NCBI GenBank assembly: GCA_036825195.1
Contig: DAISYQ010000009.1
Coordinates: 1 to 64,000, forward strand
Direction: 5' to 3'
Length of the DNA stretch: 64,000 bases
Origin: UBA2210 sp036825195
GTDB lineage: Bacteria; Desulfobacterota; Syntrophia; Syntrophales; UBA2210
Shown here: piece by piece, positions 35,213-43,066 of the stretch
How positions within the stretch are numbered: position 1 is the first letter of the stretch
Layout of the letters: each line of letters opens with the position of its first letter
The notes under the pieces: model-generated
Told to the model about the DNA's origin: nothing
The model's input: the letters and a program-made list of their open reading frames with translations, nothing else
The model's database searches: none
Program-made: the position numbers and the translations under genes

Positions 35213-38017
35213 CTACACTGTATCCTGAGCCAATTCAGGTGAATTGGGTAAATCCACTGATTCAAACTTCTTCAATGTAAACTCGATTTTCTTGGAACTG
35301 TGGACCTTCTCTATAATCTTTAAAATATCTCCAGCCCTGTGCTCGAACGTATGTCCACTGATAACGATATCCCGCATCTTTTCACCGCAAGTCCTTCGTT
35401 TCTGATCGCTCAAGAGGAGATCGAACACGATATCTTTCAATTCACCAGCATTCTGATAGGTTGGTACAGCATCACCAAATAATGTCTCCATCCCTGAAGC
35501 ATTGTCCGATACAATACAGGTGCCACAGGATCCCGCATCAAAGATGCGGTTTGATATAAAGCCCTTGTCTCCCATGGAGGGCCAGTGATCGTTGAGCAGA
35601 ATTTTGCATCTGCTATAAAAGCAGCGCAAGCTCTGGTTTTTAATATAGGTTCCTCTAATGTATCTCTCGGGTATCAGACCTTCCCATAAGCTTCCGTAGA
35701 CACTAAGGGGAAGATCACTATCGATCGCATCCTTGACAATTTTTCTGGTTTGCTTTCTTGAGTTGCCGACAAACAGAACGTCGTGCGCCGGCACGTCTTC
35801 CTTTGCATCCTGATAGAACAGATCCGTATCCGTACACTGCAACAGTGCGGTGACCGGTGTCATAATCATTTCCCGTAACACCTCTGCATAGATCTGTGAT
35901 GCCACAAATACATGATCGTATGCCTCGTACTCTTGGGCAGTAATTGTATCGGGATGACTGATGTTCCACATAATATTGATGTGATCCGGTTTTGGAGTGT
36001 ATCGGCTCAGACCCCGCAGGACAATAACCACATCGTCGGCAAATCCGAGCGGCGTTTCCCAGTCGGGCATCAGGTCAATCCTTACTGCATGCCCATATTT
36101 TACAAATGCACGTTTGAGCCCCAGCGCGAAGTGGTAATCCCCCCATTGTTCGGCCTCTTCTTTTCTGGGAACGGGGACCTTGATGCTGATTCGATACTTG
36201 TTCTCGTAAAATTCAGTCAGCATTGATCGCAACTGGAGGCTTCTCTTACGATAGGTATGCTTATCAAGAACCTCTGTTCGAAGTGCATGTACCTGTGCTT
36301 TCCGATGATTTTCATCTCCGAGAAAACGATTCAGCACCGTGTACAGCTCTTCTCGTGTCGAATACGTCGGTAATCGGTCACCGAACAATTCCTCCGTCCC
36401 TGCGGTATTATTGGTTATAACCAGCGCTCCCGATGCCAGGGCGTCAAAAACACGGCTGTTCATGGACCCCCATGGTTTGGTAATGCCGTTCACCGCATCA
36501 TCGATAACCACCCTTGTGTTTGCATATATGGAGGCAAGTTCTCCATACGGTGCAAATCCCCTCCAGAACGCACCAAATGTATCGTGATCATCCCAATTAT
36601 TTCCATAAACGGCAAATCGGTAATCAACTTCCGAGGGATTCAGCATTGCTTCGATATCACGCGTTACACTCCATTTATGCCCGGTAAAGCAATAATCGCA
36701 CGGTTCCTCCTTGTGGCCAGCCTCCGGTCTGAACCGTTTCTCATTTGTCGCAATGGGGAAGAGATGAGCTTTTTTGCCTTTTCCTGTTATAAAATCAAGG
36801 CCTTTTCTACAAGAACACAGAAAGATGTCATACCCATCAAAGCTGTCCCTGTCGGCCCATCGATCAAACCAGTTTCTCATCCACGCGACCTTGATCAGAC
36901 TAGGTTTTGGACTTCTCATTCTTGACAGGTCATATGCATCAACCATTACTATCAGCACATCAATATCTTCGAGGTCATACCAGTCCTCATTACGGGCCAG
37001 GAATTTTACACTCCAGCCGAGTTCCTCTTCACATGCACAGGCGAGTTCCATGGCCGTGTAATAATCGCCCGCCTTTGCATCTTTATGGGCATCGGTCACG
37101 GCAAAGGCAGCCTTCAGAGCGACTCCGGACCAGAACCGGTCACCTGCCACAAGATCTCGGTGAAACGCCCTTCGTATTCCATAGCCGTATCGTCTTTTAA
37201 GAACGTCCCAGTTCTTCTTTCGCATCTGAAACAATTCCTTGGGAGGACTCAGTTTCTGCGTGGCGCTCTCGTCGTGTACCAGAGATAGTTCGTCGGCGAA
37301 GACAATGGCCTTTTTCAGATACGACATATAGGTCAGACACAGATCAATATCTTCATTGCCATAGACATATTCCTCACAGAAACCGCCTGCACGCAGAAAT
37401 TCTTCTCTCCTACACACCATCGCAGCCGCGGTAACGGCCGGAAATATACTTTTGGACCGGCCACCTTCATCAATGCCGTGAACACTCCCCAGGTTATATC
37501 CCCTATAGACGGCATTATGATCATCTTCAAAGAGGCGCACCCCTGCATGCTGCACCCTTTCCCGGGTATCACCGGTCGCATTCGGCTTCTTGAGAGAATC
37601 GTATCCCATAAAACGCTTCATTGCAGAGAAAATCCCGCTCCTTTGAGAGGGTGCGCTGAATTGCCCTTCTGGGTAGAGCAATTTGAGACCGACAATGCCA
37701 ATACTCGAGTCACTTAGGTATTCAACAAGTCGGGGGATTGGATCAGATTCAAAGAGAATATCGTTATTGAGAAAAAACAGATAATCAGAAGTCGCCCTCT
37801 TTGCAGCAAGGTTGTTTGAAGACGAAAAACTGTTGTTTGAATCATACAGGATAATATCGATATCCGCCTTTTGGCGGTATGAAAGAAGGATCTCCACACT
37901 GTCGTCGGAAGACGCGTGGTCTACAACGATAAAGCTGACATTGGGGTAGGTATTGAAGGCCAGAAATGATTCAAACAGGCTTTTCAGATGGTGAGCACCA
38001 TCCCGGTTCAACACTAT
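35213..38017 (-). CDS. Multi-domain glycosyltransferase (GT2 plus two CgeB-like GT-B halves)
   Basis: About 930 residues. Residues 1-270 are a GT2 domain (FIVVDHASSDDSVEILLSY, DYLFFLNNDILFE, EYVYGNEDIDLCLTYM). Two CgeB/GT1-like segments follow, each with a closing motif: NSRVFDALASGALVITNN with GTEELFGD, and ISNRIFDAGSCGTCIVSD with GMETLFGD. Such chimeras add several residues in sequence. The first GT2 strand (GVTIIVLNRDG) starts before the first usable start (GTG 38017): the frame is open back to 38116 with no ATG, GTG or TTG. In that stretch lies an A10 run shared with the preceding methyltransferase gene, so it may be made as a frameshift fusion. Confidence 0.82.
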   Translation of the reverse strand: MVLNRDGAHHLKSLFESFLAFNTYPNVSFIVVDHASSDDSVEILLSYRQKADIDIILYDSNNSFSSSNNLAAKRATSDYLFFLNNDILFESDPIPRLVEYLSDSSIGIVGLKLLYPEGQFSAPSQRSGIFSAMKRFMGYDSLKKPNATGDTRERVQHAGVRLFEDDHNAVYRGYNLGSVHGIDEGGRSKSIFPAVTAAAMVCRREEFLRAGGFCEEYVYGNEDIDLCLTYMSYLKKAIVFADELSLVHDESATQKLSPPKELFQMRKKNWDVLKRRYGYGIRRAFHRDLVAGDRFWSGVALKAAFAVTDAHKDAKAGDYYTAMELACACEEELGWSVKFLARNEDWYDLEDIDVLIVMVDAYDLSRMRSPKPSLIKVAWMRNWFDRWADRDSFDGYDIFLCSCRKGLDFITGKGKKAHLFPIATNEKRFRPEAGHKEEPCDYCFTGHKWSVTRDIEAMLNPSEVDYRFAVYGNNWDDHDTFGAFWRGFAPYGELASIYANTRVVIDDAVNGITKPWGSMNSRVFDALASGALVITNNTAGTEELFGDRLPTYSTREELYTVLNRFLGDENHRKAQVHALRTEVLDKHTYRKRSLQLRSMLTEFYENKYRISIKVPVPRKEEAEQWGDYHFALGLKRAFVKYGHAVRIDLMPDWETPLGFADDVVIVLRGLSRYTPKPDHINIMWNISHPDTITAQEYEAYDHVFVASQIYAEVLREMIMTPVTALLQCTDTDLFYQDAKEDVPAHDVLFVGNSRKQTRKIVKDAIDSDLPLSVYGSLWEGLIPERYIRGTYIKNQSLRCFYSRCKILLNDHWPSMGDKGFISNRIFDAGSCGTCIVSDNASGMETLFGDAVPTYQNAGELKDIVFDLLLSDQKRRTCGEKMRDIVISGHTFEHRAGDILKIIEKVHSSKKIEFTLKKFESVDLPNSPELAQDTV

Positions 38018-38076
38018 AATGGTTACACCCTTCTCGGGCGATGAAATCCCCCTGCGGGTATCTGGATTATTGAGAA

Positions 38077-39318
38077 TCAGATATTTTTTTTTTGCTGGTC
38101 TAAAGATGATTGACCATTATTATCGATTTTCTTTTTTAAGCCCTTCAATTCATCGGAAACCCCGTTCAACTGATCGGTAACGGCAGGACCACGAGGTCTT
38201 AGCAGCAGCCTTCCTCCTATGTTTCCTATCGTGTTCCCCAACCGCCAGCGCCGCGAATATATGACCGTTGAGCACAGGCTTAGCACCTTTTCACCCCACA
38301 GAATGAGACTCCGTAGATCATTTTCCCTGCGGCTCAACTGTTTGCCAAGATTCTCCACCTCTCCTCTGTGCGTTGAGGCTGCAAGGTCCATCTCTTTTTT
38401 ATGTGTTGAGATCGCAAGGTCCATCTCTTTCCTGTGCGTTGAAACCGCAAGGTCCATCCGGGCCTGAAGATCCGCAATCTTTTCTTCGTACCCCGATATC
38501 CTAAGCTTATATTGTTCGCGAAGGCCCACCGCCTCTTCATTCTTCTCGCTCAGCAGTAGCTCCGTTTCCATCCTGACACGCTCAATCTCTTCAAAATATC
38601 CCCTCACCGAAGGGTCAAAATCAAAATCAACAAGGAAAGTAATGAGGGCATCCTTCTTATCCTTCAATCGGTGATCAACAAGGACACCAAGTCCGCTTAA
38701 ACCGGGAAGCTTTAAAAACTCAACAGGATGTTCGGCCTCCTTAACAAAATCCTCTATAGCGGTCAGGACTCCGTTTTGAAGATTATTTTCGTATATCGAA
38801 TTGTTGAGATGCTGATTCAGTCCACCCGATTCGAGAAGTTCCGTGGAATCGGGCCGGATGCCTTTTTGTTTATAGGGCTTCCGGAACTTGTCGGGTATGG
38901 TCTCGGGGTTGTAGTACAGATCCCGACGTCCGTAAGGCCAGCCTATATCATGAATCATTATGACGGGAAGGGGTCTTTCGGTATCAGCGGTGTGTTTTTC
39001 AATCAGTTTTAATTCATTGAAAACCGTGTACCAGTTATGATCCCCGTCGATGAGAAAAACGTCTGCGGCCTGTATCCGGGGAATAGCGTTAAGGCTCAGC
39101 GCCTTATGAAACACGAAATGACGACCATACTGTTTCCTCAAGGCATCAACGTCAAACTTCGGTAACGGGTCCACCGCGTGAAGAATCGCATTGTTTTCTT
39201 TACAAAAATCAAGCAGTCGTACCGTGTTCTTTCCCTGATCGGAACCGATTTCTACAACAACTTCGGGTCCAAGCATGGACAGAACGGGTTCGATAATAAT
39301 ATTCCAGAAACGGTGCAT
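38077..39318 (-). CDS. SAM methyltransferase-like protein with coiled coil
   Basis: 413 residues. Residues 1-230 resemble a class I methyltransferase that lacks some usual motifs (VVVEIGSDQGKNTVRLLDF, VFLIDGDHNWYTVFNELKL, PVIMIHDIGWPYGRRD). From about 240 it is a coiled coil that includes three tandem 11-residue repeats (MDLAVSTHRKE, MDLAISTHKKE, MDLAASTHRGE). It ends LDQQKKNI, with the stop inside an A10 run; a one-base slip there continues into the following glycosyltransferase frame. Coiled coils on O-antigen methyltransferases can act as chain-length rulers (as in WbdD), so a chain-capping role is possible but not shown. Confidence 0.8.
   Translation of the reverse strand: MHRFWNIIIEPVLSMLGPEVVVEIGSDQGKNTVRLLDFCKENNAILHAVDPLPKFDVDALRKQYGRHFVFHKALSLNAIPRIQAADVFLIDGDHNWYTVFNELKLIEKHTADTERPLPVIMIHDIGWPYGRRDLYYNPETIPDKFRKPYKQKGIRPDSTELLESGGLNQHLNNSIYENNLQNGVLTAIEDFVKEAEHPVEFLKLPGLSGLGVLVDHRLKDKKDALITFLVDFDFDPSVRGYFEEIERVRMETELLLSEKNEEAVGLREQYKLRISGYEEKIADLQARMDLAVSTHRKEMDLAISTHKKEMDLAASTHRGEVENLGKQLSRRENDLRSLILWGEKVLSLCSTVIYSRRWRLGNTIGNIGGRLLLRPRGPAVTDQLNGVSDELKGLKKKIDNNGQSSLDQQKKNI
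38084..38093 (-). other. A10 homopolymer run at a frame junction (candidate slippage site)
   Basis: Ten consecutive A on the minus strand, immediately before the TGA (38079-38077) of the methyltransferase/coiled-coil gene. Adding one A, or a -1 ribosomal slip, continues the frame as ...QQKKKYLILNNPDTRR and into the GT2 domain of the next gene. Runs of nine or more A are known sites of transcriptional slippage and are also common sequencing-error sites. Confidence 0.6.
38371..38469 (-). repeat. Three tandem 33-bp repeats inside the coiled-coil gene
   Basis: Three adjacent in-frame copies of a 33-bp unit encode the 11-residue units MDLAxSTHxxE. The copies differ at only a few bases. Unit loss or gain would change coiled-coil length without breaking the frame. 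Confidence 0.8.
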
Positions 39319-39326
39319 CTTTTTCT

Positions 39327-39944
39327 CTAGGCCCCTTTTAATTGCATTACAGAGATCTTATGCAGAATGCCGCGTAAGATCTTTTGCTTCCATGCGGAAA
39401 GCAGGTGAAGGTTTTCCTTTCTGCAAATCAGCACGCTATCTCGCCATGAATTGCTGAGATCCGCATACCGTGGGTCTGGTTCCCACTGGGTAAAAGCTTC
39501 TACCACCGTAAGTCTTGCAAACCGGCCCAGTGCGGCGAATCCATCCGAATAGAATCTCCAGCAGTCTACGGGATATCTGTGCTCAGATCCTCCCGAAGGG
39601 GCGATAATACAACATAATCCGCCAGGTCTCAAGACCCGTTCTATTTCAAGCATGGTAATCCAGAAGAATTCTATGTGTTCAAAAGCCTGGCCCGAAATCA
39701 GGACATCGACCGAATTCGATCGTATTGTTTTCCAATCGTAAGGATTGTTAAGGACAATATCCACATTCTCGCCCTCGGTCATATCAACTCCGCGATAGAG
39801 CCAGGGAGATATATCAAAAAATCCTCTGTACGAGCCATTTACGTCGAAACTGCCGAGATCAAGGATCAGCAAAGGCTCTTTGTCTCTGTTTTTCAGATAC
39901 CTCTCTTTGAAATCCAGCATCTTATCCAGAGAACTTTTATGCAT
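39327..39944 (-). CDS. Class I SAM-dependent methyltransferase
   Basis: 205 residues, Methyltransf_11 type. LLILDLGSFDVNGSYRGFF binds SAM; VDVLISGQAFEHIEFFWITM and IERVLRPGGLCCIIAPSGG are the usual motif II/III region of this class. Substrate unknown; in this context a sugar residue of the O-antigen is likely. GGAG lies 10 nt before ATG 39944. The stop is 8 bp from the start of the coiled-coil methyltransferase, so the two are co-transcribed. Confidence 0.85.
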   Translation of the reverse strand: MHKSSLDKMLDFKERYLKNRDKEPLLILDLGSFDVNGSYRGFFDISPWLYRGVDMTEGENVDIVLNNPYDWKTIRSNSVDVLISGQAFEHIEFFWITMLEIERVLRPGGLCCIIAPSGGSEHRYPVDCWRFYSDGFAALGRFARLTVVEAFTQWEPDPRYADLSNSWRDSVLICRKENLHLLSAWKQKILRGILHKISVMQLKGA

Positions 39945-40136
39945 GCAGATGGTCTCCTACACTCTTTACTTTAAGTTATTAGTTATACCATGAAAAACAC
40001 TAACAAGTACAAATTTTATTCTACAGGCATTTCATTTGTTTTGTGTGTTTCGTGGTTAAAAAAATATAAACAGACACATGAGAGATAATAAAAATTGATA
40101 GCGCGTAAGCACCACCCTATCCAGCATTCATAATTC

Positions 40137-41402
40137 TTATTTGATCTCCACCTTAATGGGCAGATACAACTTGCAATTTACTATCCTTCTTTCCATCGGA
40201 GGAAGCATTTCAAAAATACAGGCATTATCCTTCCAGTCATAAAAAACGGGCTGGTCCTGATCATATCTCACGGCTGCCGTAATGCTGTAGCTTCCTTTGA
40301 GCAGCGGCAGGCGAAGACTGAATTCAACGGATCGACATTGACCGGCTTCCAGCACGGGAAGATCCACTCCCTCGACACGGGTATTGGTTCCCAACAGATC
40401 GATGCCGTAGTAATCCCGTATAAAAATGCCCACCACCGCAGGATGGCAGCGAGTGACCGCTTTCAGCTTAACCGATACGCACACTTCCTGATTAAAGTCC
40501 ACACTTTTCAACGAATTTCCGGTCTTATCCAGCAAAAAGACCCCTTCAATTCGGATATCTCCGTTACCTGCACTGGTTGTATTTGGCATTGAAGGTGTTA
40601 TTGTTCCAGCCTTATCAAATGTACTGTCTACAGCGTCCTTTTTTTTCGCGGTTGCTTTTTCCTGTTCTTTCAGGGCAAGCCGTGCATGATAATCATTGGC
40701 CACATCCTCGGCGTTGCCGATCTTCACCACACGGCCATTTTCCAGGAGGATCCCTTCCTGGCACAGGCTTTTGATGGCGCCGATGCTGTGGCTGACAAAA
40801 AGGATGGTCACACCCTTTTTTTGAATCTGTTTAATCTTGTGTATGCACTTGTGCTGAAAGGCTGCATCCCCCACTGCAAGGGCCTCGTCAATCACCAGAA
40901 TATCCGGGTCCGTGTTAATGGCGCAGGCAAAGGCCAGGCGCGCATACATGCCGCTGGAATAAAGACGCATGGGCTGGTCAAAGAAATCTCCAATATCGGC
41001 AAAGTTCTCCACCTCCGGCATTTTTTCCATAATATACGCCCGGGAAAGTCCCATGAGTCCCCCATATAACACCACATTTTCCCTGCCCGTAAACTCCCGG
41101 TTAAACCCGGTCCCCAGTTCGAGGATGGCCGATATCCGTCCCCGGACCCGGACCCCGCCGCTGGTGGACTGCAAATATCCGCAGATAATTTTAAGCAACG
41201 TACTTTTACCACTGCCGTTTATTCCGAGAATACCCATGGTAGAGCCCTTTTTCAGCGAAAAGGACACATTCTCCAAGGCTGTAAATTCTTTATGATAACA
41301 TTTTTTACGAATGGATATTGATTCTTTGAACCGGTCTTTTGGCGTTTTGTAAATTTTGAATTTCTTCGATATGTTACTTACCTGGATTGCGATCTCGTCC
41401 AT
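40137..41402 (-). CDS. wzt: O-antigen/polysaccharide ABC exporter ATPase (Wzt-like)
   Basis: 421 residues. The nucleotide-binding domain has Walker A GINGSGKSTLLKII, signature LYSSGMYARLAFACA and Walker B DILVIDEALAVGD. Residues from about 285 form a Wzt-C-like carbohydrate-binding beta-sandwich (GDIRIEGVFLLDKTGNSLKS, LLKGSYSITAAVRYD). In this exporter type the C-terminal domain recognises the terminal modification of the finished chain, which fits the methyltransferases encoded next door. ATG 41402 is used, with GGAA about 6 nt upstream; the frame continues back to 41468 inside wzm. Confidence 0.93.
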   Translation of the reverse strand: MDEIAIQVSNISKKFKIYKTPKDRFKESISIRKKCYHKEFTALENVSFSLKKGSTMGILGINGSGKSTLLKIICGYLQSTSGGVRVRGRISAILELGTGFNREFTGRENVVLYGGLMGLSRAYIMEKMPEVENFADIGDFFDQPMRLYSSGMYARLAFACAINTDPDILVIDEALAVGDAAFQHKCIHKIKQIQKKGVTILFVSHSIGAIKSLCQEGILLENGRVVKIGNAEDVANDYHARLALKEQEKATAKKKDAVDSTFDKAGTITPSMPNTTSAGNGDIRIEGVFLLDKTGNSLKSVDFNQEVCVSVKLKAVTRCHPAVVGIFIRDYYGIDLLGTNTRVEGVDLPVLEAGQCRSVEFSLRLPLLKGSYSITAAVRYDQDQPVFYDWKDNACIFEMLPPMERRIVNCKLYLPIKVEIK

Positions 41403-41422
41403 TATAATTTCCATTAATCGGT

Positions 41423-42157
41423 TTACAGAACCTCGGCAAACTGACCCTTCAGACGCCGGAAAGTCCATGCGCCGACAAACAGCAGAACCAGGGTAATGCA
41501 GAAAAAACAGATAAAATCTATTACGGCAATGCCCTGATGACTCAACAGGGCCCGGCGATATCCTTCAGTAATAAAGTACATGGGATTCAGCATCAGTAAA
41601 AATCGGTATTTCTCCGGGATAATGCTTGATGGATAGATAATCGGACAGAGGTAAAACCACATCTGGAGCAGCACCGTAATGGACTGGCTGACATCTTTAA
41701 CAAATACATTAACCGAGGCCACAAGCCAGCTTAAGCCCAGAGAAAAAAGCATCAGGCACGGAAGATAGAAGAAGATCGTCATGGCATACCAACCCACTGT
41801 CTGCTTGCACAGCAAGAGCAGGGTTATCAGAACTCCCAACCCAACCAGATGGCCGGTGAGGGCCGATCCAATTACCACCATCGGAAGTATCTCGGAACGA
41901 AAAGGTGTTTTAGTGACAAGGTTTTTATTTTTTTCAATGACTCCGCAAGAATTTTTCACAATTTCACTAAACATGATCCAGGGCAATAAGGCACAGAACA
42001 ACCACAGTGCAAAAGGGGTATCACCGATCTTACGCCCGAAGATCAGGGAAAATATCAAGGTATATACAAAAACCTGCATCAACGGCTGGAGAATCGCCCA
42101 GAAAAGACCGCCGAAAGATCCGACATATCGGGCTCTGAAATCCCTGTCTATCATCAA
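41423..42157 (-). CDS. wzm: O-antigen/polysaccharide ABC exporter permease (Wzm-like)
   Basis: About 244 residues, six membrane helices, ABC-2 family: RDFRARYVGSFGGLFWAILQ, LPWIMFSEIVKNSCGVIEKN, LLQMWFYLCPIIYPSSIIP, LLMLNPMYFITEGYRRALL. With Wzt it exports undecaprenyl-linked chains to the periplasm. The first usable start is TTG 42157 (or ATG 42154), but the in-frame sequence upstream (FLSRIWQHKDTLWL) resembles the usual N-terminus of such permeases, and the frame is open to 42238. A CTG at 42223 has GGGGGAT upstream, so a non-standard start is possible. Confidence 0.88.
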   Translation of the reverse strand: MMIDRDFRARYVGSFGGLFWAILQPLMQVFVYTLIFSLIFGRKIGDTPFALWLFCALLPWIMFSEIVKNSCGVIEKNKNLVTKTPFRSEILPMVVIGSALTGHLVGLGVLITLLLLCKQTVGWYAMTIFFYLPCLMLFSLGLSWLVASVNVFVKDVSQSITVLLQMWFYLCPIIYPSSIIPEKYRFLLMLNPMYFITEGYRRALLSHQGIAVIDFICFFCITLVLLFVGAWTFRRLKGQFAEVL

Positions 42158-42240
42158 CCATAGGGTATCTTTGTGCTGCCATATACGTGACAGAAAATTG
42201 GTAGTGGAAAATAGAAAGCTCAGGTGATGTATCCCCCTTT

Positions 42241-42664
42241 AAATAAAAATAACGAATGATGAATTCTGTCGATTAGATAAAGATCTATCATGCATCAATA
42301 CGACCTTATTACGCATTTATAATGCCGATTTCGTATTTTCATATCTCCCTGCTGAAGTCAAGATTTAAAACAATTGCCAAGGCCCGGGTTTGTTGTTGTA
42401 ACTACCTTGAATAACAAAGTTATATTTTTGGTATCTACTTTGAAGCAGGTCATACTATGATATATGGTTTACCTTGTAAATTAAAAATTTTCAACATCAT
42501 AAAAGGCATTCCGTCTATTTGGTGGGCACAGCTCACCCTACGATGGTGTGACACCGAAACCTATCATCAGCCTGGAAACGGATCGAACAAGGTCTCTGCA
42601 ATCAATACGTATCATCTTCATAATCTTTCTGAAGGCAAAACTAAACCACAGAGGTAGAACCGTC
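42241..42664. other. AT-rich intergenic region before wzm
   Basis: Upstream of wzm (minus) and before the glycosyltransferase remnant (plus). A/T-rich, no coding signal. TTGACT near 42358 on the minus strand is a possible -35, but no clear -10 follows. Confidence 0.45.
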
Positions 42665-42943
42665 CACAAGCAGATCACGGGCATATACAATTCATCCCAA
42701 ATCGTTCTGGGAGACTGCACACCCATGTGCCATTCCTGGGGTTGTATCATCATCCGAACCTTCGAAGCCATGGCCTGCGATGCCTGTGTCATTTCCGATG
42801 AAGTTTCCGGCCTCAAAGCTCTGTTCGGCGAGAGTATCGTAACCTGTGGAAAGTCGGAAGATCTAAACCGCATCATTACGCAGTTGCTTACCTATAACGC
42901 CCGGCGGGAAAAGATCGGAGCGCTGGCAAGGCATGGGGGTTAG
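42665..42943 (+). pseudogene. Remnant of a CgeB-like glycosyltransferase (C-terminal part)
   Basis: About 93 codons that align with the C-terminal donor-binding part of the intact glycosyltransferase at 45452-46642: IYNSSQIVLGDCTPMCHSWG against IYNSSRIVLEDCTPMCQPWG, then RTFEAMACDACVISDEVSGL against RTFEAMACGACVVSNEVPGL. The N-terminal two thirds are missing and the frame ends early (ALARHGG). No start signal. It marks a partial duplication followed by decay. Confidence 0.8.
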
Positions 42944-42979
42944 TTGAAAAGAATTTGTTTGTATCGAATCTTTTACATC

Positions 42980-43055
42980 CCGGTATCGCATCGAGCATCA
43001 TGCCGTCTGAAGAGGCATTGATCTGAAAACCGACGACCTCTCTATCCGAGGAAAG
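42980..43055 (-). pseudogene. Remnant of the shared secreted-protein module
   Basis: Minus-strand reading SSDREVVGFQINASSDGMML matches the last 20-25 residues of the four-module block in the two large secreted proteins (SDREVVGFQLNASSNGMML). DNA similarity to 49237-49300 and 50641-50700 is obvious over about 62 bp. No start and no surrounding module sequence, so this is a leftover fragment about 4 kb from the nearest intact copy. Confidence 0.75.
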
Positions 43056-43066
43056 ATCTGGCTACC

